Positions 21,933 to 33,461 of a stretch of DNA of 64,000 nucleotides are shown here, piece by piece. Below the pieces are notes generated by a model. The model saw only the letters and a list, made by a program, of their open reading frames with translations. It ran no database searches and had not been told where the DNA came from. Each line of letters opens with the position of its first letter. Position 1 is the stretch's first letter. Made by a program: the position numbers and the translations under genes. Source of the stretch: Glycine soja (lineage: Eukaryota; Streptophyta; Magnoliopsida; Fabales; Fabaceae); assembly GCF_004193775.1 (NCBI RefSeq), contig NC_041019.1:17977259-18041258 (forward strand), written 5' to 3'.

Positions 21933-22568
21933 CTATTTGCTTTCAACATATCGCTTGATGTCGAAATACCAAGGCTTACCGTCCCGCTCCTCTTCCACCA
22001 AACAGCAATGTGCGGGTCTTCCGCGACACCTGAACTCAATGTATGGCAAGTCTCCGTGCGGTGTCAGCTGGAACATGGACGCTAAAGTGGCAAGTGCATC
22101 TGCCATTTGATTTTCCTCTCGGGGAATGTGATGGAAGGAGATCTCATCAAAGAACTTAGCCAATTCCTTGATATAAGTCTGGTAAGGTATTAGTTTGTGA
22201 TCCCTAGTTTCCCATTCTCCTCTCAGCTGGTGAATTACCAGCGCTGAGTCTCCGTACACCTTGAGTAGCTTGACGTTGAAGTCAATTGCTGCCTGGACGC
22301 CCAGGGCGCATGCTTCGTATTCAGCCATGTTATTGGTGCATTTGAACCCAAGCCTGGTCGTGAAAGGTATGCATTGATTATCCAGAGAGACCAATGCTGC
22401 CCCAACGCCATGGCCTAGAACGTTTGATGCCCCATAGAACCACATGATCCACTTGTCCCTGTCCTTGTCTAGCTTCTCTTCAAATGAGGCCATGATGTCT
22501 TCATCTGGGAACTCGGGATGCATGGGTTGATAATCATTGAGAGGCTGACGAGCCAAATAGTCTGCCAA
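21933..22568 (-). pseudogene. Element D second (archaeal-type) RNase H
   Basis: Open for 211 codons. It starts with the spacer MADYLARQPLNDYQPMHPEF; the first catalytic Asp of the family (normally FDGA) reads FYGA here (WIMWFYGASNVLGHGVG). NNMAEYEACALG, VYGDSALVIHQL and NQMADALATLAS supply the Glu and the other two Asp. The Asp-to-Tyr change probably kills the enzyme. This extra RNase H marks the Tat/Ogre lineage. Confidence 0.85.
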
Positions 22569-24172
22569 GGCACTCCCCTTTTATCGCCTTTTGGGTGACG
22601 TAGACTATGTCAAACTCGGATAGCAAAACCTGCCACCGAGCGATCCACCCCATGAGAGCAGGTTTCTTAAAGATGTACTTGATCGGGTCCATCTTGGATA
22701 CCAGCCAGGTGGTATGGCTCAGCATGTACTGTCTTAAACGGTGGGATGCCCAAACCAAAGCACAACATGTCCTTTCCAGCAGGGAGTAGTTCATCTCACA
22801 GGTCGTGAACTTTTTACTTAAGTAGTAAACGGCTCGCTCTCTTTTTCTGGACTCGTCATGCTACCCCAACATGCACCCCATTGATTCATCCAAAACCGTC
22901 ATGTAAAAGATGAGAGGTCTCCCGGGCACCGGCGGCATAAGCACGGGAGGGTTCATGAGGGGCTGTTTGATTTTTCCAAACGCCTCTTGACAGTCCTCGT
23001 TCCAGTGGACGGACTGGTTCTTGCGTAAGAGCTTGAACAGCAGCTCACAGGTAGCTGTGAGCTGTGATATGAATCTGGCAATGTAGTTCAAATTCCCCAG
23101 GAAACCTCAGACCTGCTTCTTGGTACGCAGTTCTGGCATCTCAAGGATGGCTTTTACCTTTTCGGGGTCCACCTCTATTCCTTTCTGACTTACGATGAAA
23201 CCCAGTAATTTTCCAGACTTGACCTCGAAGGTGCACTTAGCGGGGTTCAACCTCAATTGATACTTGCTAAGCCTTTCGAACAACTTCCACAAGTTGACGA
23301 GGTGTTCCTCCTCAGTTTTAGACTTGGCGATCATGTCGTCTATGTAGACTTCGATCTCTCGGTGCATCATGTCGTGGAACAAAGCCATCATAGCCCGTTG
23401 ATAGGTCGCCCCGGCGTTCTTGAGCCCAAAGGACATCACCTTATAGCATAATGTTCCCCACAGGGTGACGAATGTGGTTTTTTCCATATCCTCTGGCGCC
23501 ATCTTTATCTGATTGTAGCCGAAGAAACCGTCCATGAAGGAAAACAAAGCGAAATTAGCCGTATTATCTACGAGGACATCGATGTGCGGTAAAGGGAAAT
23601 TGTCTTTGGGACTGGCTCGATTTAGGTCCCGATAATCCACACACATTCGTACCTTCCCATCCTTCTTAGGGACTGGCACAATGTTGGCAACCCATTCTGG
23701 GTACCGAGCAACAGCCAAGAAGCCAGCGTTGAATTGTTTCTTTACTTCTTCTTTTATTTTCAGGGACATCTCGGGCTTCATCCTCCTTAGCTTTTGCTTT
23801 ATCGGGGGACACTCAGGATTTAGAGGTAATCTATGCTATACGATGTCAGAATTCAAACCAGGCATATCTTGGTACGACCAGGCAAAGACGTCTTGGTAGT
23901 CCTTCAGCAGGGCCATTAATTCTTTACGGAGGGGGGTGGTCATACCCGTGCCTACTTTTACTTCCTTCTTTCCACTGCCGGTACCTAAGTCTACGAGTTC
24001 TGTCTCTTCTTGATGCGGCCTCATCTCTCGATCCTCTTGAGCGATTATCCTCTCCGGCTATGGGGGAAGCCCTACATCCTCATCCTCTTCATCCTCCGTC
24101 CGACTTGCTTCTTGCTCGAAATCGACGGCCGGGTCCCCGGTATTAATACCTTCGCGGGACTCGTCGTCGGAT
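22534..24172 (-). pseudogene. Element D reverse transcriptase and RNase H, broken
   Basis: After the intron the frame reads SDDESREGINTGDPAVDFEQ and an acidic linker with a stop near 24060. Then come FAWSYQDMPGLNSDIV and a stop, then RT proper (23781-23107): NIVPVPKKDGKVRMCVDYRD, FMDGFFGYNQIKMAPED, CYKVMSFGLKNAGATYQRAM, and the catalytic VYIDDMIAKS. Stops near 23107 and 22861 cut the connection. RNase H text YVTQKAIKGECLG follows LSEFDIVYV and overlaps the next frame. At least four disabling changes are seen. Confidence 0.85.
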
Positions 24173-24500
24173 CTGTATCATTTTAAGCGTAACAAGGAAA
24201 TAAACATGCAAATGAATGAGAATGGGTAGAGGCGCAAGAACAGATGAAAAAAGATCTTTATATTATAACTTCAAGAACAAAAGACATAATGCCTTAACAA
24301 AAGGAAACCCTAAAGTCTAGGCCCGACCGTAGAGTTTTAAAGCTAAAAAGGTTACATTATGCTTGTCGCGTAAACGTCTGGGCATTCCTCCACCCGCCAA
24401 TTCCCTAGTTGGAAACCAGGAGGGCATGGTTGTACCAAATCGGATCTCCTTGGGGAGTCCTCATCGCATATCGCATCGATTTGTCCTTCGGGTCTTAAAC
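24173..24500 (-). other. Putative Ogre-type intron between protease and RT
   Basis: Coding similarity stops near 24506 and resumes at 24172, just after the acceptor-like TGATACAG. The 24180-24490 stretch has no coding text and is T-rich on the sense strand. Ogre elements are known for an intron here that separates gag-pro from RT. The acceptor phase fits the SDDESREGINT frame. The donor is not settled: CAG/GTTTAAG at 24500 and TTT/GTTAGTG at 24510 are both possible. Confidence 0.55.
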
Positions 24501-24505
24501 CTGCA

Positions 24506-25681
24506 CTAACAAAGCTTCTGCTGATGTGGCACGGAGGAACCTCTTGGGCTTGCTGTCCCGACTGCGGGCCTCGGCCTTTGTTTCTTCCTTCCTGAGATGT
24601 TTTTCCTTACGTCAGCCTGCGTGGGCTCATAGCCTAACCCAGATTTCCCGTGGTTTCCTCTGACACTTACTAGGCCGGTCCTGCCGCCGTTGTTCTTGCC
24701 CAAACCCATTCTGGGCTCATAGTCGTGCCTCAACATCACCCAGGCCACCATCATTGCCGCATCGGATAGGCGGGGCTGCCTAGGGAGGGAATCTACGTAA
24801 GCGATGCTTACTACCTCAAAAGATTGGAAAGCCATTTCCAATGACTCCTCCGCGGCTTCCACATATGGCATAGAGGAAGGACAACTTACCAGGACATCTT
24901 CCTCACCTGATACTATGACCAAATGTCTTTCCACTACAAACTTCAACTTTTGGTGGAGTGTGGAGGGGACGACTCCCACTGAGTGGATCCATGGACGCCC
25001 CAAAAGACAACTGTAGGCCGGATTGATATCCATCACTTGGAATTTAACTTGGCAGGTATGAGGCCCTATCTGTACTGGGAGGTCGATCTTTCCCTTTACC
25101 TCTCGGTGGCTGCCATCGAAGGCACAGACCACCATGGAACTTGGCCTTAGATGGGAGGCGTTAAATGGAAATTTCTCCAACGTGCTCTTGGGCATCACGT
25201 TCAGGCTTGAGCCATTGTCGATGAGTACTTTGGCCATAACGTGTTCCATGCATTTGATTGACACATGTAAAGCCCTGTTATTTCCTCTCCCCTCGGCAGG
25301 GATTTCCTCTTCAGCGAAGGTGAGGTAATTGTTGGCTGTGATGTTATTGACGATTCCCCCAAAGCCTTCTACGGAGATGTCTTGGGCTACGTGAGCTTCA
25401 TTCAAGACTTTTACCAACAAAGCTCGGTGAGGCTCAGAGCTCATGAGCAGCTCCAGAAAGGAGACTCTAGTTAGGGTCTTGTTGTGTTTTTCAATGACTT
25501 TGAACTCGCTTTGTTGGATAATGCGGAGGAACTCGCCAGCCTCCTCGAGTGATACCTCTTTCTTGCCGCAGCCCTCTCTTCCCTCGGCAAAATCCTTCGT
25601 CGGAACATCCTCGTCTGGTGCGGGGATCACCTTGGCATTTTGTCCTTCGATCACCTCTGCTTTCCCTTTAGTGTTTGCAGG
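24506..25681 (-). pseudogene. Element D protease with G-patch-like tail
   Basis: A 382-residue frame begins after a single TAG that separates it from gag. The active site is in MAKVLIDNGSSLNVMPKSTL (DNG-S, as usual in Ogre). Flap and end region: VKFQVMDINPAYSCLLGRPW. The C-terminal DYEPRMGLGKNNGGRTGL and GKSGLGYEPTQADVR resemble the glycine-rich G-patch segment of Tat polyproteins. Apart from the leading stop the frame is open, making this the best preserved part of D. Confidence 0.8.
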
Positions 25682-26449
25682 CTATATCGACAGACCAGGG
25701 GGTGCGAACATGCAACCGCTACGGGTTATGCCGCTCAGCCTGGTGATATTGGTCACTTTGGCTGATAGTGAACCGGTATCGGTAGCTTCTTCCTTCCTAC
25801 TGCCCGGAGGGGCATACCTCCACAAAACTGTGTGGCTATTCTCGTAAGGAAATGAAATAGGTCTACCGCTCGACACTGCCGAGGGGTGTTGAGGTCTTTG
25901 GGGAGCCGTGTCCCTAGTGAAGTGTATAACCAAGGGTTTAGGCTTTTTAGGACCTTCCTTATCTGCCGACTGCATGTATACATGTTGTTCCTCCTCCCCC
26001 TCATTGTCGACCTCAAGCCGGCCTTGGTCAATCATTTGTTGTAATAGATCTCTTACCGCCGAACATGTTTCCATGTCATGCAGTACGCCCGGATGCATTA
26101 AACATGAATCCTCTCTGTGCCCACCGCGGGGAATCATGCCCACCTTTTGTAAGGCTTTGTAGATAAACCTTCTAGAGGTCGTTACGTCCTTCAAAAGTTT
26201 GGGCCCGTGTGACCTACTCACATCGATGGCATTAACAACTCCTCCATGATTGGCAAGAGGGTTTGTCTTTATGTTGGGCCCGTCCTTTTGAAATGTCAAC
26301 CATCCAGCTTCTATCAAGCCTTGGACCTTGCTCTTCAAGGCCAAGCACTGTTCGACCGAGTGGCCTGGGGCTCCCCCCATGGTATGCGTAGGTTGCGCTA
26401 GGGTTATACCACTTTGGGAACGGAGACTGAAGGACCCTTCCCGGAATCA
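25682..26449 (-). pseudogene. Element D gag, C-terminal fragment
   Basis: Text FPKWYNPSATYAYHGG followed after a one-base slip in a G-run (near 26380) by GGAPGHSVEQCLALKSKVQG and LIEAGWLTFQKDGPNI is the conserved end of Ogre Gag. Downstream are LKDVTTSRRFIYKALQKVG and VLHDMETCSAVRDLLQQMID. The Cys expected in ATCAYHGG is Tyr. The N-terminal two thirds are gone: the sequence joins the truncated Copia gag at 26450. Confidence 0.8.
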
Positions 26450-27131
26450 CATGTTAGACAAATCTCTTGATTCAGTAATGGCCGTTACTTTGGGTTGCCA
26501 TTCTCTATTTAAACATCTTAACACCTTGTTTATGAGATCCTCATTTTGAAATTCTTTTCCTAAGGTTGCTAGATGATTTACTATATGTGTAAATCTCTTT
26601 TGCATGCTTTGAATATTTTCATTTGCATTCATCCTAAATAATTCATACTCATGAGTTAGTGCATTTATCCTAGATCTTTTAACATCTGTAGTTCCTTCAT
26701 GTGTTAATCGAAGAGTGTCCCACATTTCCTTAGCACTCTTACAATTTAAAACCCTGAAATATTCATCCATTCCCAGGGCAGATGTTATTATGTTTTTGGC
26801 TTTTAAATTGTATTGTACTCATTTTCTATCCTCTTCAGACCATCTATCTCTAGGTTTTTCTATAGTTATACTTTCACTTGATGAACTGCCATCTATTGTA
26901 ATTCTTTCTACTGTGGTGGGTATATAAGGCCCTATTTCTATGGCTTCCCAAATATTTAAGTCTATTGCCTCAATAAAAATTTGCATTCGGGTTTTCCAGT
27001 AATGGTAACCCTCTCCATTAAAGATTGGAGGTCTATTGATAGAATTCCCTTCTGGAAATAAGGAGTTTGCTGAGGCCATATTTTTCTTGAAGCTTCTAAA
27101 CTTTATACAAGAATGAAGCTCTGATACCACT
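26450..27131 (-). pseudogene. Partial gag of a second F copy
   Basis: After a perfect primer site (TGGTATCAGAGC) the gag start MASANSLFPEGNSINRPPIF is followed by the same text as the complete F copy, including the identical in-frame TGA after SEEDRK (26819-26821). It continues with YFRVLNCKSAKEMWDTL and stops abruptly after ESRDLSNM at the junction with element D gag. One substitution (VLNC for VSNC) separates it from F gag in that stretch. Confidence 0.85.
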
Positions 27132-28224
27132 TGTTAGACAAGTGGCCTCAGATATCTTAAGAAGGGGGGGTTGAATTAAGATATTCCAAACTACTTCCCC
27201 AATTAGAAATATATTTCACTTTCTATTCAATTTATAAATTCCCTTAACAATGAACTTCTTAAATGTTAATTCAAATAAATACAATTTGAATATGAATATA
27301 AAGCAATAATAAACAAAGGAGTTTAAGGGAAGAGAAAGTGCAAACTCAGATTTATACTGGTTCGGCCACACCCTTGTGCCTACGTCCAGTCCCCCAGCAA
27401 CCCGCTTGAGAGTTCGACTATCTTGTAAATTCCTTTTACAAGTTCTAAACACACAAGGACAATCCTTCCTTTGTGTCTAGAATTTCTTTACAACAAGAGA
27501 CCCTCAGTCTCTTAATCCCTTAGAGAATTAAAAGGAGAAGAAGAATGAATCTCTCTAGAAAGAGATAGATTTTACAGATTGAGCACTCAAATAATTCCTT
27601 AATGAATTGCAATTGAATTGGCCAAGGAATTCTTAAGATGATAAAATGATTTTGCTCTTTGAGAAGATAAACACTTTTGTTTTGAAAAACTCTGAGCAAA
27701 TTCGTGTTATAAGTCACATATATATATAGACCATTGGTGGTCATGAAAAAGCCCTTTGAGAAGTTGTGACTCTTAGAAAGATTTTTCTGAAAATCTTGTC
27801 TGGTAATCGATTACAGGAATTGTGTAATCGATTACAGCTTTTAAAATTTGAATTAAAACGTTTATTAACTGCTGGTAATCGATTACCAAAATTGTGTAAT
27901 CGATTACACACAGTCTAGAATTTAAATTCAAATTTTAGTAGCTGTTGTAAAACATATTTGGCCACTAGTAATCGATTACATCCTCTGGTAATCGATTACC
28001 AGAGAGTAAATCCTTTGAAAAACACTTTTTAATTTAAATTACTTGGCCAAACCTTTTGCTAATTCAATTAGGAATTCCCTTCCTAATATACTAGTGATCA
28101 TCTTGATGTTGTGACTTGTAATCTTGAAGTATTATCTTGAATTTAATCTTGAAAAGCCCATTTGCATTAATTGCATCATATCACCATGATCATCACCAAA
28201 ACACCAAAGGCAATTGCATCTACA
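27132..28224 (-). repeat. Downstream LTR of element F
   Basis: 1093 bp, TGTTAGAC to GCATCTACA on the plus strand, nearly identical to 35242-36333. It has both a polypurine tract on its sense-upstream side (28225) and a primer site with gag on its downstream side (27131), so it is shared by two element bodies. Confidence 0.9.
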
Positions 28225-28686
28225 ATCTCCCCCTTTTTGATTATGACAATACAATTCCTGAAATCAAGATTCAAGCAAGCAACAAACAATTGTATATAGA
28301 TAAAATGTGCGTTTACTCCCCCTATCTTTCGGAATTTATGATCACTTGATTTCTAAGTTTGTTAAGCTTTTCTACAACCTTTTCTCCCCCTTTGGCAACA
28401 TCAAAAAGCCAAAGTACTCGGGAATCAACACAGATATAACAATGGAGTAGAAAAATATAAATATCAAAGTATAAGGCATAACCATCCAAACTCACAAATA
28501 AGAAATAACCAAACCAGAATCCAAAATAAATCAAAATGTCAAAAACCACATAATGTCAAAAGCAGAAAAGGCTGAAATCCAAAGACCACAAGATAAAGAA
28601 AGTACTTAACATAATAATTTAAACTCTAGGAAACTGAATAGCCAAAATACACGGCTTATAAAAGACATATAATTAGAAACTAAAAT
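28225..28686 (-). other. 3' UTR of element F with three polypurine tracts
   Basis: Sense-strand tracts AAAAAGGGGGAGAT (next to the LTR), ATAGGGGGAGTAAA (about 28312-28325) and CCAAAGGGGGAGAAAAGG (about 28380-28397) repeat the AGGGGGAG core. The first is the usual plus-strand primer; the others are possible extra ones. Confidence 0.7.
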
Positions 28687-29823
28687 CTAAGAAGGCGGAG
28701 GTGGTGGTGGAAGATCGAAACTCTGACGAATATAACCTACATCCCCTTCAAGCTGTGTGAGGCGAATGTCCATGCCAGCAAAGCGTGTATCTAATGAGTC
28801 GAAACGGTCACCAACATAAGAACGAAGACCCCATAATTCGGAGAGGACTTCATTCATGAGTGCTGAATCATCGCGCTGAGGAGGAGGTGAAGGAGTACGT
28901 TCATCTTGAGGAGGGAGTGCATCCTTCTTCAGCCATTGACCATTCCGATCTTTACGGTACCCAAAGGAAGTCACGGCACCAGCACCAATTGCAAAGGAAC
29001 GCTTGACTTGAACAAATGGTTCATCATCAAGCGGAATTTGAAAATGACGCAGAAACAGAGTAATCAAATGTGGATAAGGGAGAGGTGCATTGGCCCGTAA
29101 TGCCTTATGCATTCGGTACCGAACCAAATGGGCCCAGTCAATCTGACGACCGGTGAGAAAAGCCCACATAAGAATCAAATCCTCCTCAGAGGCCTGTGCT
29201 AAATTTGAAGACCGAGGAAGCAAAATTCTAACAATTATATAGTGCATGATGCGATTATCAAATGTTAATGACCCGGCCAGCAATCTACCGGTCATTTCAG
29301 CCTGATCATTGCAGACCATACGGCGAGCATCATGACTCGAATAATCAAATTTCCAGTCATCAACAATGGTGCCCTCAAAAGGTGCACCTTGACTGGGTAA
29401 ATGAGTCAAAGAAAAGAACAACGACTGATCAATGACCATAGAAATACCATGCACCTCAGAGATAAGAATGCCATCCTGAATTTTTAAATTGTAGTACAAG
29501 ACCTTTACAAGTTCAGGATAATGTGGCAGTTTTAATGACATGAAATCAACAAGACCAGAATTTTGAAACACTTGATAGCAATCAAACGTTTCATCATTAA
29601 AGAACTCTACATCTAGGTACTTAGGGTCTAATATGATCCTAGAAGAAAATTGAGAGAGGTACCGTAGACGCTGATCATCAGAAGAAAACAAAGTTGATGA
29701 TCTTGGAGATGATAAAGATGGATGAATAGGTGCTGTGGATGCTTCAGATGGTCCGTGGCGGCGATGGGCAGCAGCAGCAGTGGTGGAGGATGATCCCTTT
29801 CTCTTCTTTGATGGCTCTGCCAT
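28687..29823 (-). CDS. Third ORF of SIRE1-like element F (env-position protein)
   Basis: An open 378-residue frame starting MAEPSKKRKGSSSTTAAAAH sits downstream of pol, where SIRE1 elements carry the ORF often called env-like. A Lys-rich N-terminus (PSKKRKG) could be a nuclear signal. The central part (YLDVEFFNDETFDCYQVF, LIMWAFLTGR-like LILMWAFLTGRQIDWAHL, RYRMHKALRANAPLPYPHL) resembles legume proteins annotated as putative plant transposon protein, by memory. A Pro-rich linker (ERTPSPPPQRDD) precedes a likely coiled coil (LRSYVGDRFDSLDTRF) and a PPPPPPS end. I see no signal peptide, transmembrane segment or glycosylation-rich ectodomain, so an envelope role is not supported. It has its own promoter-like block at 30004-30158. 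No stops; the B copy is similarly open up to its truncation. Confidence 0.7.
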   Translation of the reverse strand: MAEPSKKRKGSSSTTAAAAHRRHGPSEASTAPIHPSLSSPRSSTLFSSDDQRLRYLSQFSSRIILDPKYLDVEFFNDETFDCYQVFQNSGLVDFMSLKLPHYPELVKVLYYNLKIQDGILISEVHGISMVIDQSLFFSLTHLPSQGAPFEGTIVDDWKFDYSSHDARRMVCNDQAEMTGRLLAGSLTFDNRIMHYIIVRILLPRSSNLAQASEEDLILMWAFLTGRQIDWAHLVRYRMHKALRANAPLPYPHLITLFLRHFQIPLDDEPFVQVKRSFAIGAGAVTSFGYRKDRNGQWLKKDALPPQDERTPSPPPQRDDSALMNEVLSELWGLRSYVGDRFDSLDTRFAGMDIRLTQLEGDVGYIRQSFDLPPPPPPS

Positions 29824-30003
29824 TTGATGAAGTTTTTGTGGATTTTAATCGGTGGAAGTGAAAGAGGAGTGAAAAAGAGGAAGATTGGGCTTTACGGGAC
29901 GTGATTTGGTGAAGAATTGAGTGAGATTCGAAGATTTGAAGTTTTAGGTATGGAGGAGACGTGAGAGGGGGCTGTGGCTGCGCAACAGCTCTGATTTCAT
30001 GCA

Positions 30004-30158
30004 TATTTATAGATGAGGATGAATTGTAATCGATTACAGGGATTGGTAATCGATTACAGGACCAATAAGCCTTCTAGTAATCGATTACAGGATGTTGTAA
30101 TCGATTACAGGCTGCCTGTTCATGTGTAATCGATTACACTGGATGGTAATCGATTACC
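30004..30158 (-). promoter_or_regulatory. Internal promoter-like block upstream of F ORF3
   Basis: On the minus strand six TAATCGATTA palindromes (30158-30025) are followed by TATAAATA (30011-30004), 181 bp before the ORF3 ATG. The layout copies that of the LTR promoter. Element B has the same block with the same 181-bp spacing despite sequence divergence elsewhere, which argues for function. Confidence 0.65.
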
Positions 30159-30372
30159 AGAGCCTATCCTAGGCTAGTTTCTTAAGAGAATATCTATGTT
30201 TATGCTAAAACACATCCAATATGATTAATTATCACTACTAATGCATTTAATTCAATCATTCAATCATTACATACACAAGAAATCATAAATTCTATCATAA
30301 TAACAAGAATTTAAACAAGATCAATCAAAATAATCTATAAACAATCAATCATAAGAGTAAATCAATCAATCC

Positions 30373-33300
30373 TTATTTTTCTAAATCTCCAACATCTAAG
30401 AGGCCTAATTCTCTTCTAATAGAGAAGAATACTTCCTTGGGGAGAGGTTTTGTGAAAATATCAGCAAGTTGATTCTTAGTATCAACAAACTCTAATACAC
30501 AATCTCCCTTTAGGACATGATCTCTAAGAAAATGGTGTCTAATCTCTATATGTTTAGTTCTAGAGTGTTGAACTGGGTTTTTGGATAGATTTATGGCACT
30601 AGTATTATCACACTTAATAGATATGCGATCAAGAATGATGCCATAGTCAGATAATTGTTGCTTCATCCATAAAATCTGTGCACAACAACTACCGGCAGAG
30701 ATATACTCCGCTTTAGCAGTAGATAAAGCGACATTGTTTTGTTTCTTACTATGCCATGAGACAAGAGCCGATCCAATGAATTGACAAGTTCCACTTGTGC
30801 TTTTTCTATCAGTTTTAGATCCGGCAAAATCAGAATCAGAATATCCTATTAAGTTATATGTTGAATTCTTAGGATACCATAATCCTAAATTAATTGTTCC
30901 TGATAGATATCTCATGATTCTCTTTACTGCACTTAAATGTGATTGTTTGGGGTTGGATTGAAACCTAGCACACATGCATACACTAAACATAATATCAGGT
31001 CTACTAGCAGATAAATAAAGAAGAGATCCGATCATACCTCGATATTGTTTTATGTCTATAGACTGACCAGATTCATCTTTATCTAAGTAACAACTAGTGC
31101 TCATCGGTGTATACATGTGTTTTGCACTTTCCATCCCAAATCTTTTGATCAATTCCTTGCAGTACTTGGATTGATTGATGAATATACCTTCTTGAGTTTG
31201 CTTGATTTGTAATCCCAGAAAGTACTTTAGTTCTCCCATCATTGACATTTCAAATTCACTTTGCATATCAAGGGAAAACTCCTTGCACAATGAATCATTA
31301 GTGGATCCAAAAATTATATCATCAACATATATTTGAACCAACAAAATATCATTATGCTTTCTCTTTGTGAACAATGTGGTATCCACTTTACCTCTAGAGA
31401 ATTCTTTTTCTAGAAGAAAATGGCTTAAGTGTTCATACCACGCCCTAGGGGCTTGTTTCAAACCATAAAGAGCCTTTTGTAATTTATAAACATGATTTGG
31501 TTTATCCGGAATTTCAAAACCAGGGGGTTGTTCAACATATACCTCTTCTTGAATTAAGCCATTTAGAAAAGCACTCTTAACATCCATTTGATAAAGTTTA
31601 AAATCCATTATGGATGCATATGCCAAGAGCATTCTAATGGCTTCTAATCTTGCAACAGGAGCATATGTTTCTTCATAGTCTATTCCTTCTTCTTGATTAT
31701 ACCCTTTTGCTACTAACCTGGCTTTATTTCTAATAATTATACCATGTTCATCTAATTTATTTCTAAAAACCCATTTTGTTCCTATGACAGGATAATTTTC
31801 AGGTTTTTCTACTAATTTCCACACATTGTTTCTTTCAAATTGGTTCAATTCTTCTTGCATGGCAATGATCCAGTTATCATCTATTATGGCTTCTTTTATA
31901 TTTTTAGGTTCAATCATAGATACAAAAGCCATATTATTGCATAAGTCTTTAAGAGAATGTCTAGTTGTTACCCCTTTTGAGATATCACCAATGATGTTAT
32001 CGAGGGGATGATCTCTTGAAGCTTTCCATTCTCTTGGAAGTTCATCATTGGATTTGACTTCTACTGGAGGATCTTCATTGTTTCCTTTATCTTTTCCTTT
32101 TGAATCTTGTTCATCAATATTCATATGTTCTAAAGAATCTGCAATACCATCTAGCATATTCTTTCTTGACAAGATAGCATTAGATTCATCAAAGGTAGCA
32201 TGAATGGATTCCTCGATATTCATAGTTCTTTTATTATATACCCTATATGCTTTGCTTTGTAATGAATATCCAAGAAAAATACCTTCATCAGATTTTGCAT
32301 CAAATTTTCCTAGATTATCTTTACCATTATTGAGTACAAAGCATTTGCAACCAAAAACATGTAGATGGGAAATATTAGGTTTTCTACCATTATATAACTC
32401 ATATGGGGTTTTCTTTAAAATGGGTCTTATTAAGGCCCTATTCATGATGTAACATGCAGTATTGACCGCTTCAGCCCAAAAATACTTTGGAAGAAAAGTA
32501 TCATTTAATAAAGTTCTAGCAATTTCTTCCAATGACCTATTTTTCCTCTCAACAACTCCATTTTGTTGAGGGGTTCTAGGTGCAGAAAAATTGTGTTCAA
32601 TACCATGTTCATCACAGAATAATTCAAAATCTTTGTTTTCAAACTCACCTCCATGATCACTTCTAATGGATGCAATCTTAAGATTTTTCTTGTTTTGTAT
32701 GACTTTAGCAAGTTTTCTAAATGCTTGGAATGCATCACTTTTATGTGTAATAAATAATGTCCAAGTATATCTAGAGAAATCATCAACTATAACTAGAGCA
32801 TAGTAATTTCCTCCAAAACTCATGGTTCTAGACGGACCAAATAAATCCATATGCAATAATTGTAAGGGTTGAGTGGTTGAAATAACATTTTTAGGTTTGA
32901 ATGAGACTCTTGTTTGTTTGCCCTTTTGACATGCATCACATAGTTTATCTTTTTCAAATTTCAATCTAGGCAAACCAACTACTAAATCTTTTGAAATTAA
33001 TTTATTTAAGTGATCCATGTTTATGTGAGCAATTCTTTTATGCCATAACCATGGATCATCATCTTTGCTAAGAAAGCAATGATTGTTTTCTAGTTTTATG
33101 CTTAAGTCTATCATGTAAACATTATTGACTCTATGTCCTACATGCTTTATATTAATGTCATGCTTATGTTCTATAAGACATTTCTGAGAATCAAATGATA
33201 CTAGATAGCCTTTGTCGCATAATTGACTAACGCTAAGCAGGCTATGCTTAAGGCCTTCAACAAGTAGAACATTTTCAATGGAGTTTGAAGAATTTGTAAC

Positions 33301-33447
33301 TATTTTACCAACTCCAAGGATTCTACCTTTGTTGTTGTCACCATATGTTACATGCCCGCTTTTCTTTGGAGAGATATGTGTAAAATTTGATGCATCTCCA
33401 GTCATATGTTTTGAGCATCCGCTATCTATGTACCACTTCTTCCTCAA
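30373..33447 (-). CDS. Element F Copia pol polyprotein
   Basis: 1024 open codons. Protease: [19 protein letters not shown] with the DSG site. GAG-pre-integrase: [17 protein letters not shown] and [15 protein letters not shown]. Integrase core: [17 protein letters not shown] (Asp), [17 protein letters not shown] (Asp), [17 protein letters not shown] (Glu). [57 protein letters not shown] with YVDD. RNase [19 protein letters not shown] and [17 protein letters not shown] (Lys where B has Glu). The end [12 protein letters not shown] is complete. The frame differs from gag and starts just after a TAG (33456-33454). All RT and integrase catalytic residues are present. Confidence 0.93.
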   Translation of the reverse strand: MRKKWYIDSGCSKHMTGDASNFTHISPKKSGHVTYGDNNKGRILGVGKIVTNSSNSIENVLLVEGLKHSLLSVSQLCDKGYLVSFDSQKCLIEHKHDINIKHVGHRVNNVYMIDLSIKLENNHCFLSKDDDPWLWHKRIAHINMDHLNKLISKDLVVGLPRLKFEKDKLCDACQKGKQTRVSFKPKNVISTTQPLQLLHMDLFGPSRTMSFGGNYYALVIVDDFSRYTWTLFITHKSDAFQAFRKLAKVIQNKKNLKIASIRSDHGGEFENKDFELFCDEHGIEHNFSAPRTPQQNGVVERKNRSLEEIARTLLNDTFLPKYFWAEAVNTACYIMNRALIRPILKKTPYELYNGRKPNISHLHVFGCKCFVLNNGKDNLGKFDAKSDEGIFLGYSLQSKAYRVYNKRTMNIEESIHATFDESNAILSRKNMLDGIADSLEHMNIDEQDSKGKDKGNNEDPPVEVKSNDELPREWKASRDHPLDNIIGDISKGVTTRHSLKDLCNNMAFVSMIEPKNIKEAIIDDNWIIAMQEELNQFERNNVWKLVEKPENYPVIGTKWVFRNKLDEHGIIIRNKARLVAKGYNQEEGIDYEETYAPVARLEAIRMLLAYASIMDFKLYQMDVKSAFLNGLIQEEVYVEQPPGFEIPDKPNHVYKLQKALYGLKQAPRAWYEHLSHFLLEKEFSRGKVDTTLFTKRKHNDILLVQIYVDDIIFGSTNDSLCKEFSLDMQSEFEMSMMGELKYFLGLQIKQTQEGIFINQSKYCKELIKRFGMESAKHMYTPMSTSCYLDKDESGQSIDIKQYRGMIGSLLYLSASRPDIMFSVCMCARFQSNPKQSHLSAVKRIMRYLSGTINLGLWYPKNSTYNLIGYSDSDFAGSKTDRKSTSGTCQFIGSALVSWHSKKQNNVALSTAKAEYISAGSCCAQILWMKQQLSDYGIILDRISIKCDNTSAINLSKNPVQHSRTKHIEIRHHFLRDHVLKGDCVLEFVDTKNQLADIFTKPLPKEVFFSIRRELGLLDVGDLEK

Positions 33448-33461
33448 AGATACCTACATAA

